64,000 bases of DNA, taken from Acanthosoma haemorrhoidale. Lineage: Eukaryota > Arthropoda > Insecta > Hemiptera > Acanthosomatidae. The position numbers and the translations under genes were made by a program. The stretch is taken from assembly GCA_930367205.1 (NCBI GenBank), contig OV884011.1, positions 35,973,754 through 36,037,753 on the forward strand, read 5' to 3'. Positions 49,662 to 60,504 of the stretch are shown here, in pieces. The notes beneath the pieces are model-generated. The model was not told the DNA's origin. It did no database searches and saw only the letters and a list, made by a program, of their open reading frames with translations. The number at the start of each line of letters is the position of its first letter. Position 1 is the stretch's first letter.

Positions 49662-50117
49662 CCTCTTTCCAAACAGCAAAAAATACACAAAGATAGGAGA
49701 AAAAAAAATGTTTTAACTATTCATTTGAAATTTATAGTCGGAAGTAGTAGCTTAAAAGAGTCCACCGTTGCCTTCTTGATCAGACTATACCCTCTCTTAA
49801 AACAAACAAGGGCGGGCGCCGTTCGCGATCCCATCGTCTTACAAGTGGGCAGTATTTTTAAGAAAGTCTACACAGAAATAGCCCGAATGAGAAGGGTTCG
49901 TTAGCCACTAAATTCGTCGGATTTAAATTCAACTACAGTTTCCGAAAAGATTTCAAAGGCTACAACGAGGCTTCCGAAACTTATAAAACCAACTCAAAAT
50001 ACTAAAAAAAGAAAACTTCGTCCTGAACAACAAAGAAACTCCATTTCAATTCAACAAAAATTAACCCATATTGTACTAAAACTTAAGTTCCTGTGCCTAA
50101 AGAAAAAACATGCTTAG
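49662..50117 (+). pseudogene. Long frame with one internal stop, unidentified
   Basis: One plus-strand frame stays open from 49662 to 50117 except for a single TAG at 49902-49904. The first part reads STVAFLIRLYPLLKQTRAGA and later VRDPIVLQVGSIFKKVYTEI; the second part is lysine-, serine- and threonine-rich. An acceptor-like CTCTTTCCAAACAG precedes it. No ATG lies near the start. I recognise no family. It may be a decayed mobile-element gene or chance. Confidence 0.25.
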
Positions 50118-53100
50118 AACTATCAAGGCAAATTATTTTTACATTTCAATTAAATGACATTTTTTGGGGGGCATTTTACCCATTAAAATTTTGTTCCTGT
50201 AAAATATTTAATAAATTATATTTTTAACACATATATATACGAAATGAAGAAGGTATAAAAATGTAGAACAATTGCGAGATATGTACCAGGTGTATTTCTT
50301 AGATATTTGTTAAAGGATTCCAAAACAAGTACTTCGTTCAAGCTAAAATATTAAACCAAAAAGATGATATTGAATTGTACGTAATCGAGCGCTTGTCATA
50401 TGTCTTATTATTATCCATGTTAAAATTCTGTCAAGGTGCAGCCCATAGAAGCAAGCTGGATGTGGGTATGAAATCGGGGTTTGTTTTCGAGATCTATGGG
50501 TTTGGATGTTTCGAGTCATAAGGTAAAGAAGCTATTATTATTATTATTATTATTTTCGATTGTGATGGTCGAAATAAATTCTACCAGGTTTTAAGTAAGC
50601 CTCTACTGTTGTAATTAACACCAATATAAGCCTAATTTGTATTTATTCATAAGTCCTCAAGTACCCCCCCCCCAAACTATACAAATAGTTATACCGAATG
50701 CTTTGATTAACGTTAACATAAATTTTTATTTATGTTCAAAATTAAAAACATAAAATTATGGACTGGAATTGGATAATTGGGCCACCAAGAACCGGAATTT
50801 ATCAAAATCTTTCTTAATGCACTTCTATAGGATTAGAATAATCACTATGCTGCTTGCAATGTCTTGTTGTTCTTGAGATAAAGAAAGTGATCAGTCAGAC
50901 AGTGGTATTTAGATTATATGTACATGTTACACACTTGTAAAAAAAACATTATTTTGAATGTATTATTTCATCCACCAGAATAGACCATAGGGAGAGGATT
51001 AATATACTCTAAGAACAGCAGTGGGCAAATAGTCAAAACAGAATAATAAAACACTTAAAAATCTTTATTTAAAACACAATCTCTTGCTTAGGGCTGCTTA
51101 CAAACTTAATTTTGTTTTCGATGTGCGCTTAACTACGAGGAGATACAGACAGACAAACAGAAGAAAGACGATTCCTCCAAAAGAAAATCTTTCAAAATAA
51201 ATCTGACATATTTTTATTTGAATGGATAGTTCTCAAAAGTATCTCTACTCTAGACGTAAGAGTTTCTTCGACTAATGGAAAAATGACTTTCACCTGTAGA
51301 CGGAGTGTCATGTCAGTATTCTTGGAAGGGTGAGTGAGTGTTGGCAGGTTATCGTGAAATCGAAGAAGTGATTCTTAGAGAGGACACGAGATAAAGAAAA
51401 ATTCAACCACTATACCAATATTGTCAGTCGATAAATAACATAAACAATAAAGAAAGATATTTAATAGGTTCAAACAACTAAACAAATTATCTTGATGTTA
51501 TGCTTAGATGCACCTTAGAGATGTGTACATTCTTGGCATGGGTATAAATTACTAGAGAAATGTGTCAATAACAATAATAATAATATTATTTTTCCCTAAA
51601 AGTAGAAGGAAAGTATTCGTTACTACATAAAGTTTATAAAATGTAGCAACACTACGGTAAGTACAATAAGCACAAAGTGCTAATATTAGTTAATGGATTC
51701 AAAGTGTTGAATTTCCTGTAATATTTTAAACATGTAAAAAAAACATTTATAATTCGACTAATGATTTTCTAGTCGTTTTGTTAGAAAGTCGTAGAAAATG
51801 TGTGCACAAAACGAAGAATACAACAGTAATCCATTCGTTAGTAAAAGTTCTTGTTAAAATTCTGTTTGAGACGTAAACAGATCTGTACAAGTGAAGTTTC
51901 AAAGCCTTACTGAACTTAATTACGGAAGAAAAGGTGGGTAAAAATTTGCCTTCGATTCGATTAACATACTGAATTCATAATAATTTCAATTTTTCTATTG
52001 ATAATTTTACACAAATATTTATTAAAATTATTTGAGGAAATTCTAATGTAAAGATTTATCATTTAAATAAAAAATTACTGATTGGAGGCCAATAGAGGTA
52101 ACCGATTCAATTGGCCATAACGAAACTGAATTCAACCGCATCGTTACAACTTATTTAAACATAACAAGAAAACTATAGACAATATTTAATCCATTTTTTA
52201 TTTTATGTTATTAATATGGACAAAAGACAATTTCAATTGAAACCGTCATCTAATCCCGGTTCAATTCAACTAAATTTCAAGAAACTAAATTCAATAATTG
52301 ATTTAAATTTAGAAAAAGCATTTGGTAATGTTTGGTACTAGTGTAGTTTGTTTCAACAGTTTATAATGAATTATACTCCGGAAATAGTTTTAAAATAAAG
52401 TGCTTATCTCTCTCTACTTGTTTGCTGAGCCCTATGAGAGAATATTTACATTAAAATAGATACGCCAGTTGGCTTAATAAATTAAGTGTAGCGGTCATAA
52501 AAATATTTTCATGATTAATGAATCGATTTAATGATTAACGAAATAAAATGGAACCTAAGCTCTTACAATATCCGACGAGAAGATTACCGGAAATAAGAGG
52601 AACCGGAGTGGCCACTACACGCCAGCCCTGAAGACAAATCCGAAAATATCACTAACATTAACAACTTCCAAGGTTAACCGAAGAAAAAATGACACTAAAT
52701 AATCGTTGGTCAAATAAACATATACGTGTCGACAATCGTACATAGTGAGTACGCTCCATGGCACAAGAAGAGCGTCGTGGACGCAGCTGCATTTCCGTAT
52801 TCAGTAATTAAGAAGAGTCCGCTGCCTTGAAAATTAGGACATACAACCGCAATCCAGCATGCAATTGTTTGTTTCAATTAGGCTTCACAATCATTACGCG
52901 ACTAGTTCGATGCAAATATTCAGAAACGTACTGCTATTGTTAACGTGTTTTTTTATCGAGAGTGCAACCTTGGAGATAATGCTTAAAGTAAGTCGGATGA
53001 GTCTCATTGTGGCCAAACTTTTAACATGCATAAAATTACTCGTGCACCTTGCACGGGTGGTTCTAGAAACTACATAAAGACTTATTTAATAATTAAGGTG

Positions 53101-53496
53101 ATGGGAAAAAAAATATACCGGCATACAGGGCAATCTAAGCCTGGCTAAACAATCGCGATAATTATGTCCAAGGATACTTTCCTCATTGTCCTTTCACCCT
53201 CAGCTTAAAGTTATTGTTCAAGCACAATAACGAACCAACAATCCATTCCAATTATAATCTTCGTCCATTATGGAGGAAGGTAATTATCAAGACAGTATCA
53301 GGGAGTCATCTATGGACATTGCCATTTTTTTTCTTCATTATTTTAGTTATAAGCAATTGTTTAGAGTTAGATTAATTCTTTTCACAGATTATAACTTCGC
53401 AGTATTATTAGGAGTTAAGTGATAAAAAAAAAAAAAAAAAAAAGGATGGAGTGTTCGTTTCGGGTTAAGTTAAAATAATAAAAAAATAATTCTTAC
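50118..53496 (-). other. Probable first intron of the PDZ gene; no exon recognised
   Basis: This stretch lies directly downstream (minus strand) of the PDZ exon donor, so its right part is intron by inference. It holds a TTA microsatellite (50533-50554), a C10 run (50664-50673) and a long A run near 53424-53443. A small minus-strand piece at 52582-52620 lies between acceptor- and donor-like words but has no recognisable frame. I searched for the expected second half of the PDZ domain and did not find it. Confidence 0.4.
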
Positions 53497-53601
53497 CTTT
53501 TGTATGAGAAGAGGTTGTCCGAAGTCTTTGCCGCCCTGAAGACGGAAGCCCCAGGGTGAGTTGTCTGCCCGGTTGAGCCTGACACTTATTACTTGGGCCA
53601 T
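53497..53601 (-). CDS. First coding exon of a PDZ protein, Zasp/LDB3/ALP-Enigma type
   Basis: The 35 codons start at ATG (53601-53599): MAQVISVRLNRADNSPWGFR, then LQGGKDFGQPLLIQK, ending exactly at AAG|GTAAGA, a consensus donor. This is the first half of an N-terminal PDZ domain. PWGFRL is the carboxylate-binding loop, and the block PWGFRLQGG(K/T)DF-PLL(I/V)QK is the signature of the Zasp/LDB3/PDLIM family. In those proteins the PDZ domain sits at the extreme N-terminus, binds alpha-actinin, and is followed by a Zasp-like motif and LIM domains at actin anchor sites such as muscle Z-discs. The match to the family's usual start supports this ATG. Phase 0 at the donor means the next exon should begin with a full codon. 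No later exon was recognised, so the full product and the choice between family members stay open. The gene is divergent from BLOC1S2. Confidence 0.88.
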
Positions 53602-53900
53602 GCTAAATTTCGATTTGCGTTCGTCAGAAAAAAAAAATTCGTTCGGATATTTTATTTACTGTATATGACTGTTGAAAGAGGGGATATTACGAAGAGGTGA
53701 CAGGAGAAGAGAAGTACGATGCAGTGTCAAGTTATCCCAGCTAAGGACGTTCCGATTTTAGACACGCTCGGCAGCCCCCTCTGTCTATTTTTGAATTTAG
53801 ATCTGGTCCCGGCTGCGAAGGCGGGGTGGGGATGCGCCGTAGGCCCGTTTCCAGACGACTGCGCATATCCCCTTACAACTCCTGTCAGCCTCGCTGGCGG
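53602..53900 (-). promoter_or_regulatory. 5' flank and likely promoter of the PDZ gene
   Basis: Going upstream on the minus strand there is A+T-rich DNA with TACAGTAAATAAAATA (about 53650-53665), then a G+C- and CpG-rich block at about 53700-53900. A T-rich stretch and TTTAG just before the ATG could also be a 3' splice site, so the coding exon may be preceded by an untranslated exon. The plus frames at 53719-53922 and 53826-54098 run through the CpG block and are not supported as genes. Confidence 0.35.
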
Positions 53901-56900
53901 GAAATATTATCTCTTTGGCTAACGGCTAGCAGACTGTTATCACTGCATGAACAGGTTACAAATATTAAGAGGTTCCAACAGCGTTTTTTTCTTCTGGTTC
54001 AATCCTCTTTCGATGGTGTTAAAATTTATATAAATAATAATATACACCAATCAATCTATATAAATTATTACTTTAAACAGCGGCATTTAGTTATTTGAGG
54101 TGGCGAACGAATAGTCAGGCCAGAGAAGAAAGTCCTTCAATCTTAAACTTAAATTTATGAAATAAGTGTGGCTGTTTAAATTCAATGGGTTGCTAACTAC
54201 ACAGGATATTTATCAGTTCCATATATATAAATATTCAAATATAAACATTTAGAACATGATTGATTATTAATTATTAACTGTGGTATTGATCTCAATACTT
54301 TAGATAATTATTAGCCAAAGAAAAAAGATTTTGACAAGGACTTGAGCCTATCACCTCCCCTTTTGTTCAGTTGTGAGCTCAGTCTGAGTTATCCCTGCAG
54401 GAACACAAGCCAAGTAAATATGAAATCTCCAGCTTTCTTTCCACAACCTGCAAGACATCTCACCATCTGTGGATAGGTAGTCCAGCTACCTTGAAGTCAA
54501 TTAGTTTAAATTTAGAGAGAGTTATTTTACCTACTTATGGTATTATATGTATCTAATAGTGGAGATTGAATATATATTGTATGTCAATTTTGAATTATTT
54601 GATTCAAGCCACAGCCATGGCTCTCTCTTTTTTTTTTTGCTTATAGTTATTTAAAAAAGAGGTTATTAAAAAAAAACTAATAATTCAATTTCTACTTGGC
54701 GTTTTGGCTCCAGGTAATTGCTTTTCAACCGAAGAACTTCTATCTTCAAAGTCTATCTTCTTATCCTAGTTCTTCACTAGATAACAAGTTTGTCTAAGGG
54801 TGAATTACCAAAAAATTTTGAGACAATAGAAAAAAAGTAATATAAGGGAGAGGTTTGTGAGGAAATCAACTCAGATAAAATATTTAAAACAATATATCCT
54901 CCAGACGTCTTCTACTGGAATAAATTCCAAATATGGTGCTGTTCGTTCATCTGGAACCACCATCCTGGGGTTTTAGTACCTTAAAAATAGATGGTGTGAT
55001 ATAATTGGAAAGCTCCAACAATTTAACTAACTACCATAAATTTAACTTGCTCAAGATATTAAAAGACTTACACTGTTATTATTTCAGCTTTTACTTCAAT
55101 TTATTAGCAATAACTCACGGTATGTTTTATTGATCAGCTCCATCATTCACTCAAGTAACATGAAGTATCCGGGATGTATGCCGTATAATGGCTCTTTGAA
55201 CCCTTTGTTTCTGAATGCCCCGGTGATTTTATTTTTCAGAGGGGCATTTGAAAATAAAATAAATTGACCCTTTTTCAAATTAGTAGTAGTAATAGTTATT
55301 GAAAAAAGAACAAAGTATAGGTATTTGTCAGCGAGGAAACAATTGAATATTCGAAAGAGAAAAAACTGAGGCTTACTGGGTTTCATCTCACCCTATATCA
55401 CCAACCTTTGCCAAGATGATTTCTAGTTTTTACTGTAGTTAATTTTAACTTTTTGCAGAAGTTGTTTTAAAAGTATAACTGTAACAATTATTCCAAATGG
55501 GGTTGGTGAGTCAATAGCTGGACTGAATACATGAAAGTGGGTGATGGGCCAAAAAAGGTTGAGACCAGTGGTCTAAGTAATGACATTTTAATCAAATGTC
55601 TTGTTTTTATGGCATTTATAAGTTAATTTAACATTACTTCTTACAAAAAAACTTGCGACTTTGTAGTGCTTTTCCCACGAGTCAATGAAATTAGCTTTTT
55701 ATGGATAGAAGTGGGTGGTTTACAACAGGATAGCCCACCCCTCAGCCCTAAATATAATTAAATAAATTTACAGAAAAATTATTCTGTCCACAATTCGAGC
55801 AAACTCAAGAACCATTCATTCAATTACTAAGTTTAACTCATAACTGGCAGACACTGCAAATGACAATGTTTCAGTGTTGAATTTGATGAAAATTTATTAG
55901 TATGATGTGTATTAAGAGGTGTAAGCATGATTTTATTTTTCTTCAAACCATTAGCATTATGAAGACAGTTATCAATGATAAGTTGATTTAATTAAGGAGC
56001 TCTTCAATGTATTAAATTTATTATAAAATAAATTGGTTCTTCAAATAAGGGACATTTTATGTCTTCATTTTTGTTGTGATAACATATATGTAAGTGGCCA
56101 AAAATAAAAATAGCAAAAATCACTATTTTTTTTTGTTAAACTTAATGTTCTAAGCATTGCATAAATTATTTCAAGTGCTGCCTAAACAACATAATAATAA
56201 TAAATTCTATAAGACAGTCCGATAATACGTATATAAAAGCAATACGATTCTAATAATATAAATTTCATCTAATAGAGCCATATGATTAAAATGGCAATTT
56301 AGAATCAGAAAAGAAATCTTCAATTTTTTTTTCATTGGAGTTCTTGGCTCATCATTACTCCCTTTAAGAGTAAGAAAGATATTGAGGCATATTTAGAGGT
56401 TATTCATATTTAGATATAATCAGGCTTATTACAGGCCTGCAAGTGATGGAAAAATTCATGTCTATGAATGCGAACCAGAACCTTGATAACATACAGCAGA
56501 TCAGATTTTCTTTCTGTTAATCTATCGTAATAAAGAATATTATGAATACACTGATTTAACATGATTTAATTTCTCTGTATGTATATGCATGCAAGAGTGA
56601 ATATACAATTGTAAACATGGTGTAAATGAGGTAATTTTTCACAATTAATCTATTAGAGTAGGTTGTTATTTTTCTTGTATCTTTCTTCTGCAGTTTCTAA
56701 CAAAAAAAAAAAAATGTTTGTTGTAAACAGGGAGCTCATAGTAAGCTGTGAATTTCGATATGGGTAGATAATTTGTTAGAATATAAAAAAATATGTTAGG
56801 TTTCCTTCTAATTTCTGTACGAAAGATGTTTGGAAGCGTGTGCCTGCATCAGGTCCTGATAACTAGAAAAGAAAGTAGTTAAATATGTTTAAAATAGTGT

Positions 56901-59900
56901 GACTATTGTTATTAAAAATATTACAAATAATTGGTAGATATAAGTGATACATAATAAAATTTCTGAAATGATATAATATGAAACTGATTTAAAAAATAAG
57001 AACTATTAGTGAAACAGTTAATAGCAAGAACATTAACATAACAAGAATATATGTAAAGTTCTAGTATTTTGAGAAATAATACATATACAAAATGAATTTA
57101 TCTCTAGTTAGAAAGTACAGACAAATATAAATTGATTTAATTATTTTGTATATGTATTCTTTCACAAACGACTAGACCCTTGTTAATATTCAATCTTTGT
57201 TATAAATGGTATATGACTCTACCATCTTAAAAAAAAAATAACAACAGTGTTATTTGTCCAAAGAATTACATTTGACATGGATTGAGGAATTTGGAGTATG
57301 TGAACATTTTGTGACTAGGAAAAAAATATTGTTTTCATTACCTGTTAACTAATTTATTAATGATACTTGTTATATTTTATAGAATTATTATTTTGAACAT
57401 CATCATGGGACATCAAATGGAACTATCATACAAAATATGTCTCTCTCAAAAAAAAATCTCCGGTTCAAGTTTTGACACAATTTTGATGATGCTATGTAAT
57501 TACAGTAAAAAATACACCTTATTAATCAGGGCAACGAGATCTTTATTTTGAAACCATTCTCCATAAGAAAGGACATTTTTTTCTGGTTTTATTTTTTATG
57601 GTTTTGCCATCATCAAGGAAATATATGAAATTTACTTGCAAAATATCATATAATTTCTCTAACTGAATGTATTAAAATTGTGAACACATTTTCAATAACT
57701 ATACAGTTACAACTAAAAAAAACAACTATATATTATCTACCAATCAAGGTGAAAAGATCTTTAGCTCAATACTCAATATTATGGCAAAATATATTTGTAA
57801 TTATTAAGTAATTAATTAGATATAAAATTAATTACCACCACTTACAAGGGTGGCTTGGAAAACTGGGCACCGCCCAAAGATAATCGGTGAATGTGATTTA
57901 CATATAAAGGGTATTAGCCTCAGATAAAATTAATTTTAAAGTGATTACTGGAAACAGTTTAATAATAAAAGTTTAAGATAAAAACAATATGACAGAAGTC
58001 GACCGAACCATCTCTCATCTTTAAAAAAAAAGTGTAGTCAATTTTAGAATAAATAATGGAAATATTGATGTGATCATCAGATATAAATGTTGTGCGTAGG
58101 CACATTCATCCACCGTAGGCAGCTCACAGATCGCGTGAAGCTCACTGTTGCTCCGCTGCTCATGAGAAGGAAGTATTTCCATAAATAAGTTTATATGCAG
58201 CGCTATGTGTTAGCCGATAGTAAGAACTAAATAGCAATGTTTGATATTGTATTACACCGTAGTGCATTCTGTGAAGTTTTTAAAAAACTAACGGGTTCCT
58301 TATCAGGAAATTTTTATTTAATATCAGGTCTTCAAGATCCCACGTCTAGTCAGTGCCCTTTTTTTTTTCTTTTTTTTTTTCAAAATCCCAGTCAGTGCCT
58401 GGTTTATTACTCCCTTCTTATTTGGGGTTTTTAGCACCTTCAAGATCCTAAGGACCTGGTACTAAATAAAAATTTTCTGACGCGGAAGACCGGCCTTACC
58501 ATGACCTGTTAGTTCTCTTAGTGCTTAACAGAATCCACCAGGGTGCAATAAAAACGCCATTTTTATCTGTTTCGTTTCCGCTATCTGCCAACAGGTAAAG
58601 CTGCATGTCAATTTATTTAATAAAATTATCTCACTCTCTCTCTCTCCACCTCTGTGGAGTGTTTCATTGGAACAATGTAGGTGGGAAAAATTATTTTTCG
58701 GCATTGTTGCATTTATAGCGATTGGTTTGGCAATATCATAAGAGTATAAAGTATGTTTAATAATAATAAGAAACTTTATTAGTGAGGAGTGCCATAATCA
58801 AATAAGAAATATAGAAAAAGTCTTTACATTTTATACAAGAAACCATTTACCTTATAGAAAAATACAAATAAATACTAAAATAACATAAAAACCAATAAAA
58901 CAAAGAAATCAAAACATTAAAAAAATATAGTACTACCCTCAGAAATAAGATCCATCACTAAAAATGTCCACACAATTACGAACGATGTTGCCGTAAGTGT
59001 CACTGACCTAATATTCCCATTGCACTTGAACCATTAGTTTTACTTTTATCCTTATACAATAATATAACTTTTAATCCTTATGACTTATCACTGTGAAAAG
59101 GTATACATAAACCATTTTTGGAATCGGATGTTTCGAAGCACTGCTTAGATTAGTTAATTAACCATTACTGGGAATCACTTTTGTTCACCTAGATTGTTTG
59201 GATTAAATACTATGGGAATTATTTAGCTTTCCTTTCAATTCTTCCCTAGCTTTATGATTTATGAATTGACGCTAGTAATAAGTGGCCGTTGATAGACCTG
59301 ATGGTCAGGCGTTGAGACTTTGCCTAAACAAATAGCGAATTGAGTGCATTGCAGTCCCATCTGTTGCGGGAGGGAGCATTAGCTCCAGGCACAGGCTAGC
59401 TAGAGAGACAGTTATTTAGAGTCAGAGGGGTAGTATTTCATTCAACAAATTGTCACCCAGTGATACCTAATGGTTACAACTAAGAACTAAATCGAGAAAA
59501 CGGCATATAAGGAGCTAACTTATCCGGTTAGAATACGGTTTAGCTCTTCCATCACTCAATAGATGACCCCACGATGCTATATAAATATGCCATTTTTCGA
59601 TTTATTTTCAGATTCTAGCCACTAGGGGCCACTAGGCTGCACGTAATTTTTTTTAATCAAATACTCCCCTCTCACTCTAAATGTCTGTACCTCTTGGCAA
59701 CCAGAGCCTGAGCTAGTTCTCTTTCCACCCAACAGATAACACTGTAATGCATTAATTTTTTTTAAGTTCGAAATTTAGTTAATAGATCGTGCTGCATTCC
59801 AATTATTAACGTGAAAGAATCTTCACTATTTTTTAGAAATTTCTTTTGCTTCTTTTCATGAGAATCACCCGATAGAGATAGAAGAGATGTATTGAGTTGA

Positions 59901-60130
59901 AATTGCTGTTTATATAATGATCAATATTAATGAATGTATGTCTATATAAATTAATTTGTGGGTGTGTATTTTAGCATAATTATGGAATGCCTGGAGCAGT
60001 TAACAACAAATTTGGTACAAATAAAATTTACAATCCGAAAAAATACGGAATGGGTAAGACTGGAATCCCTAGGGAAAGGGAGTTTAAAACTAACCAAATA
60101 CGGCAGGTATTAGCGGGGGCCATTCGGAAT
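53901..60130. other. Intergenic region between the divergent PDZ and BLOC1S2 genes
   Basis: About 6 kb of A+T-rich DNA. I see a CT-rich microsatellite near 58633-58647 and many A or T runs. The frames at 55147-55386, 57360-57551, 58237-58434 and 59987-60175 have no recognised domain; the last runs into the 29-bp tandem repeat. Confidence 0.5.
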
Positions 60131-60213
60131 GGAACTTTATTCGTAATCGGTTCCGGAGTGGAACTCTATTCGTAATCGGTTCCGGAGTGGAACTCTATTC
60201 GTAACCGGTTCCC
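60131..60213 (+). repeat. 29-bp tandem repeat, nearly three units
   Basis: Units start at 60131, 60160 and 60189. Each reads GGAACT(T/C)TATTCGTAA, (T/C)CGGTTCC, then GGAGT in the first two. There are only two base differences among the aligned parts. It lies 225 bp ahead of the BLOC1S2 start codon. Confidence 0.9.
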
Positions 60214-60437
60214 AAGCCAGATTGGAACTGGTGGAACGCATTCAGAGGTTTTGCCGCAATTGTGCACCCCCTAGTGGCAATAACTTTATTAGCTTTTGTG
60301 CTGAGTGATAACACTTTGAGTCGGTGAGTCAAACTGTCAAGCGTATGCGGTAGGCTAAAGTAGCCTGAGTACATGTTGATAACCCCTTGAATCGTTTTGT
60401 TTATTGACTTTAATTTTGGTTTATTTATTTTCGTCTA

Positions 60438-60504
60438 ATGGAAACGAACCAGCAAAACCTTGATACTGTCTCTGAAGATGGTGTAACTGACTCTCCTAAA
60501 AGAG
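60438..60504 (+). CDS. BLOC1S2: BLOC1S2 coding exon 1
   Basis: ATG then [20 protein letters not shown] and R, plus one base of a glycine codon, ending AGAG|GTTATT. The donor is weaker than consensus (GTTATT), and this N-terminus is the least certain part of the model because the family is not conserved here. The fit is good: the leftover G joins GT of exon 2 to give Gly, and the acidic S/T-rich composition is typical. An alternative is an unseen exon further upstream or in intron 1. Confidence 0.75.

Noticed and set aside
53719..54098. Two overlapping plus frames upstream of the PDZ exon as genes
   Set aside because: They cross the CpG-rich 5' flank of the minus-strand gene and have no recognised domain.
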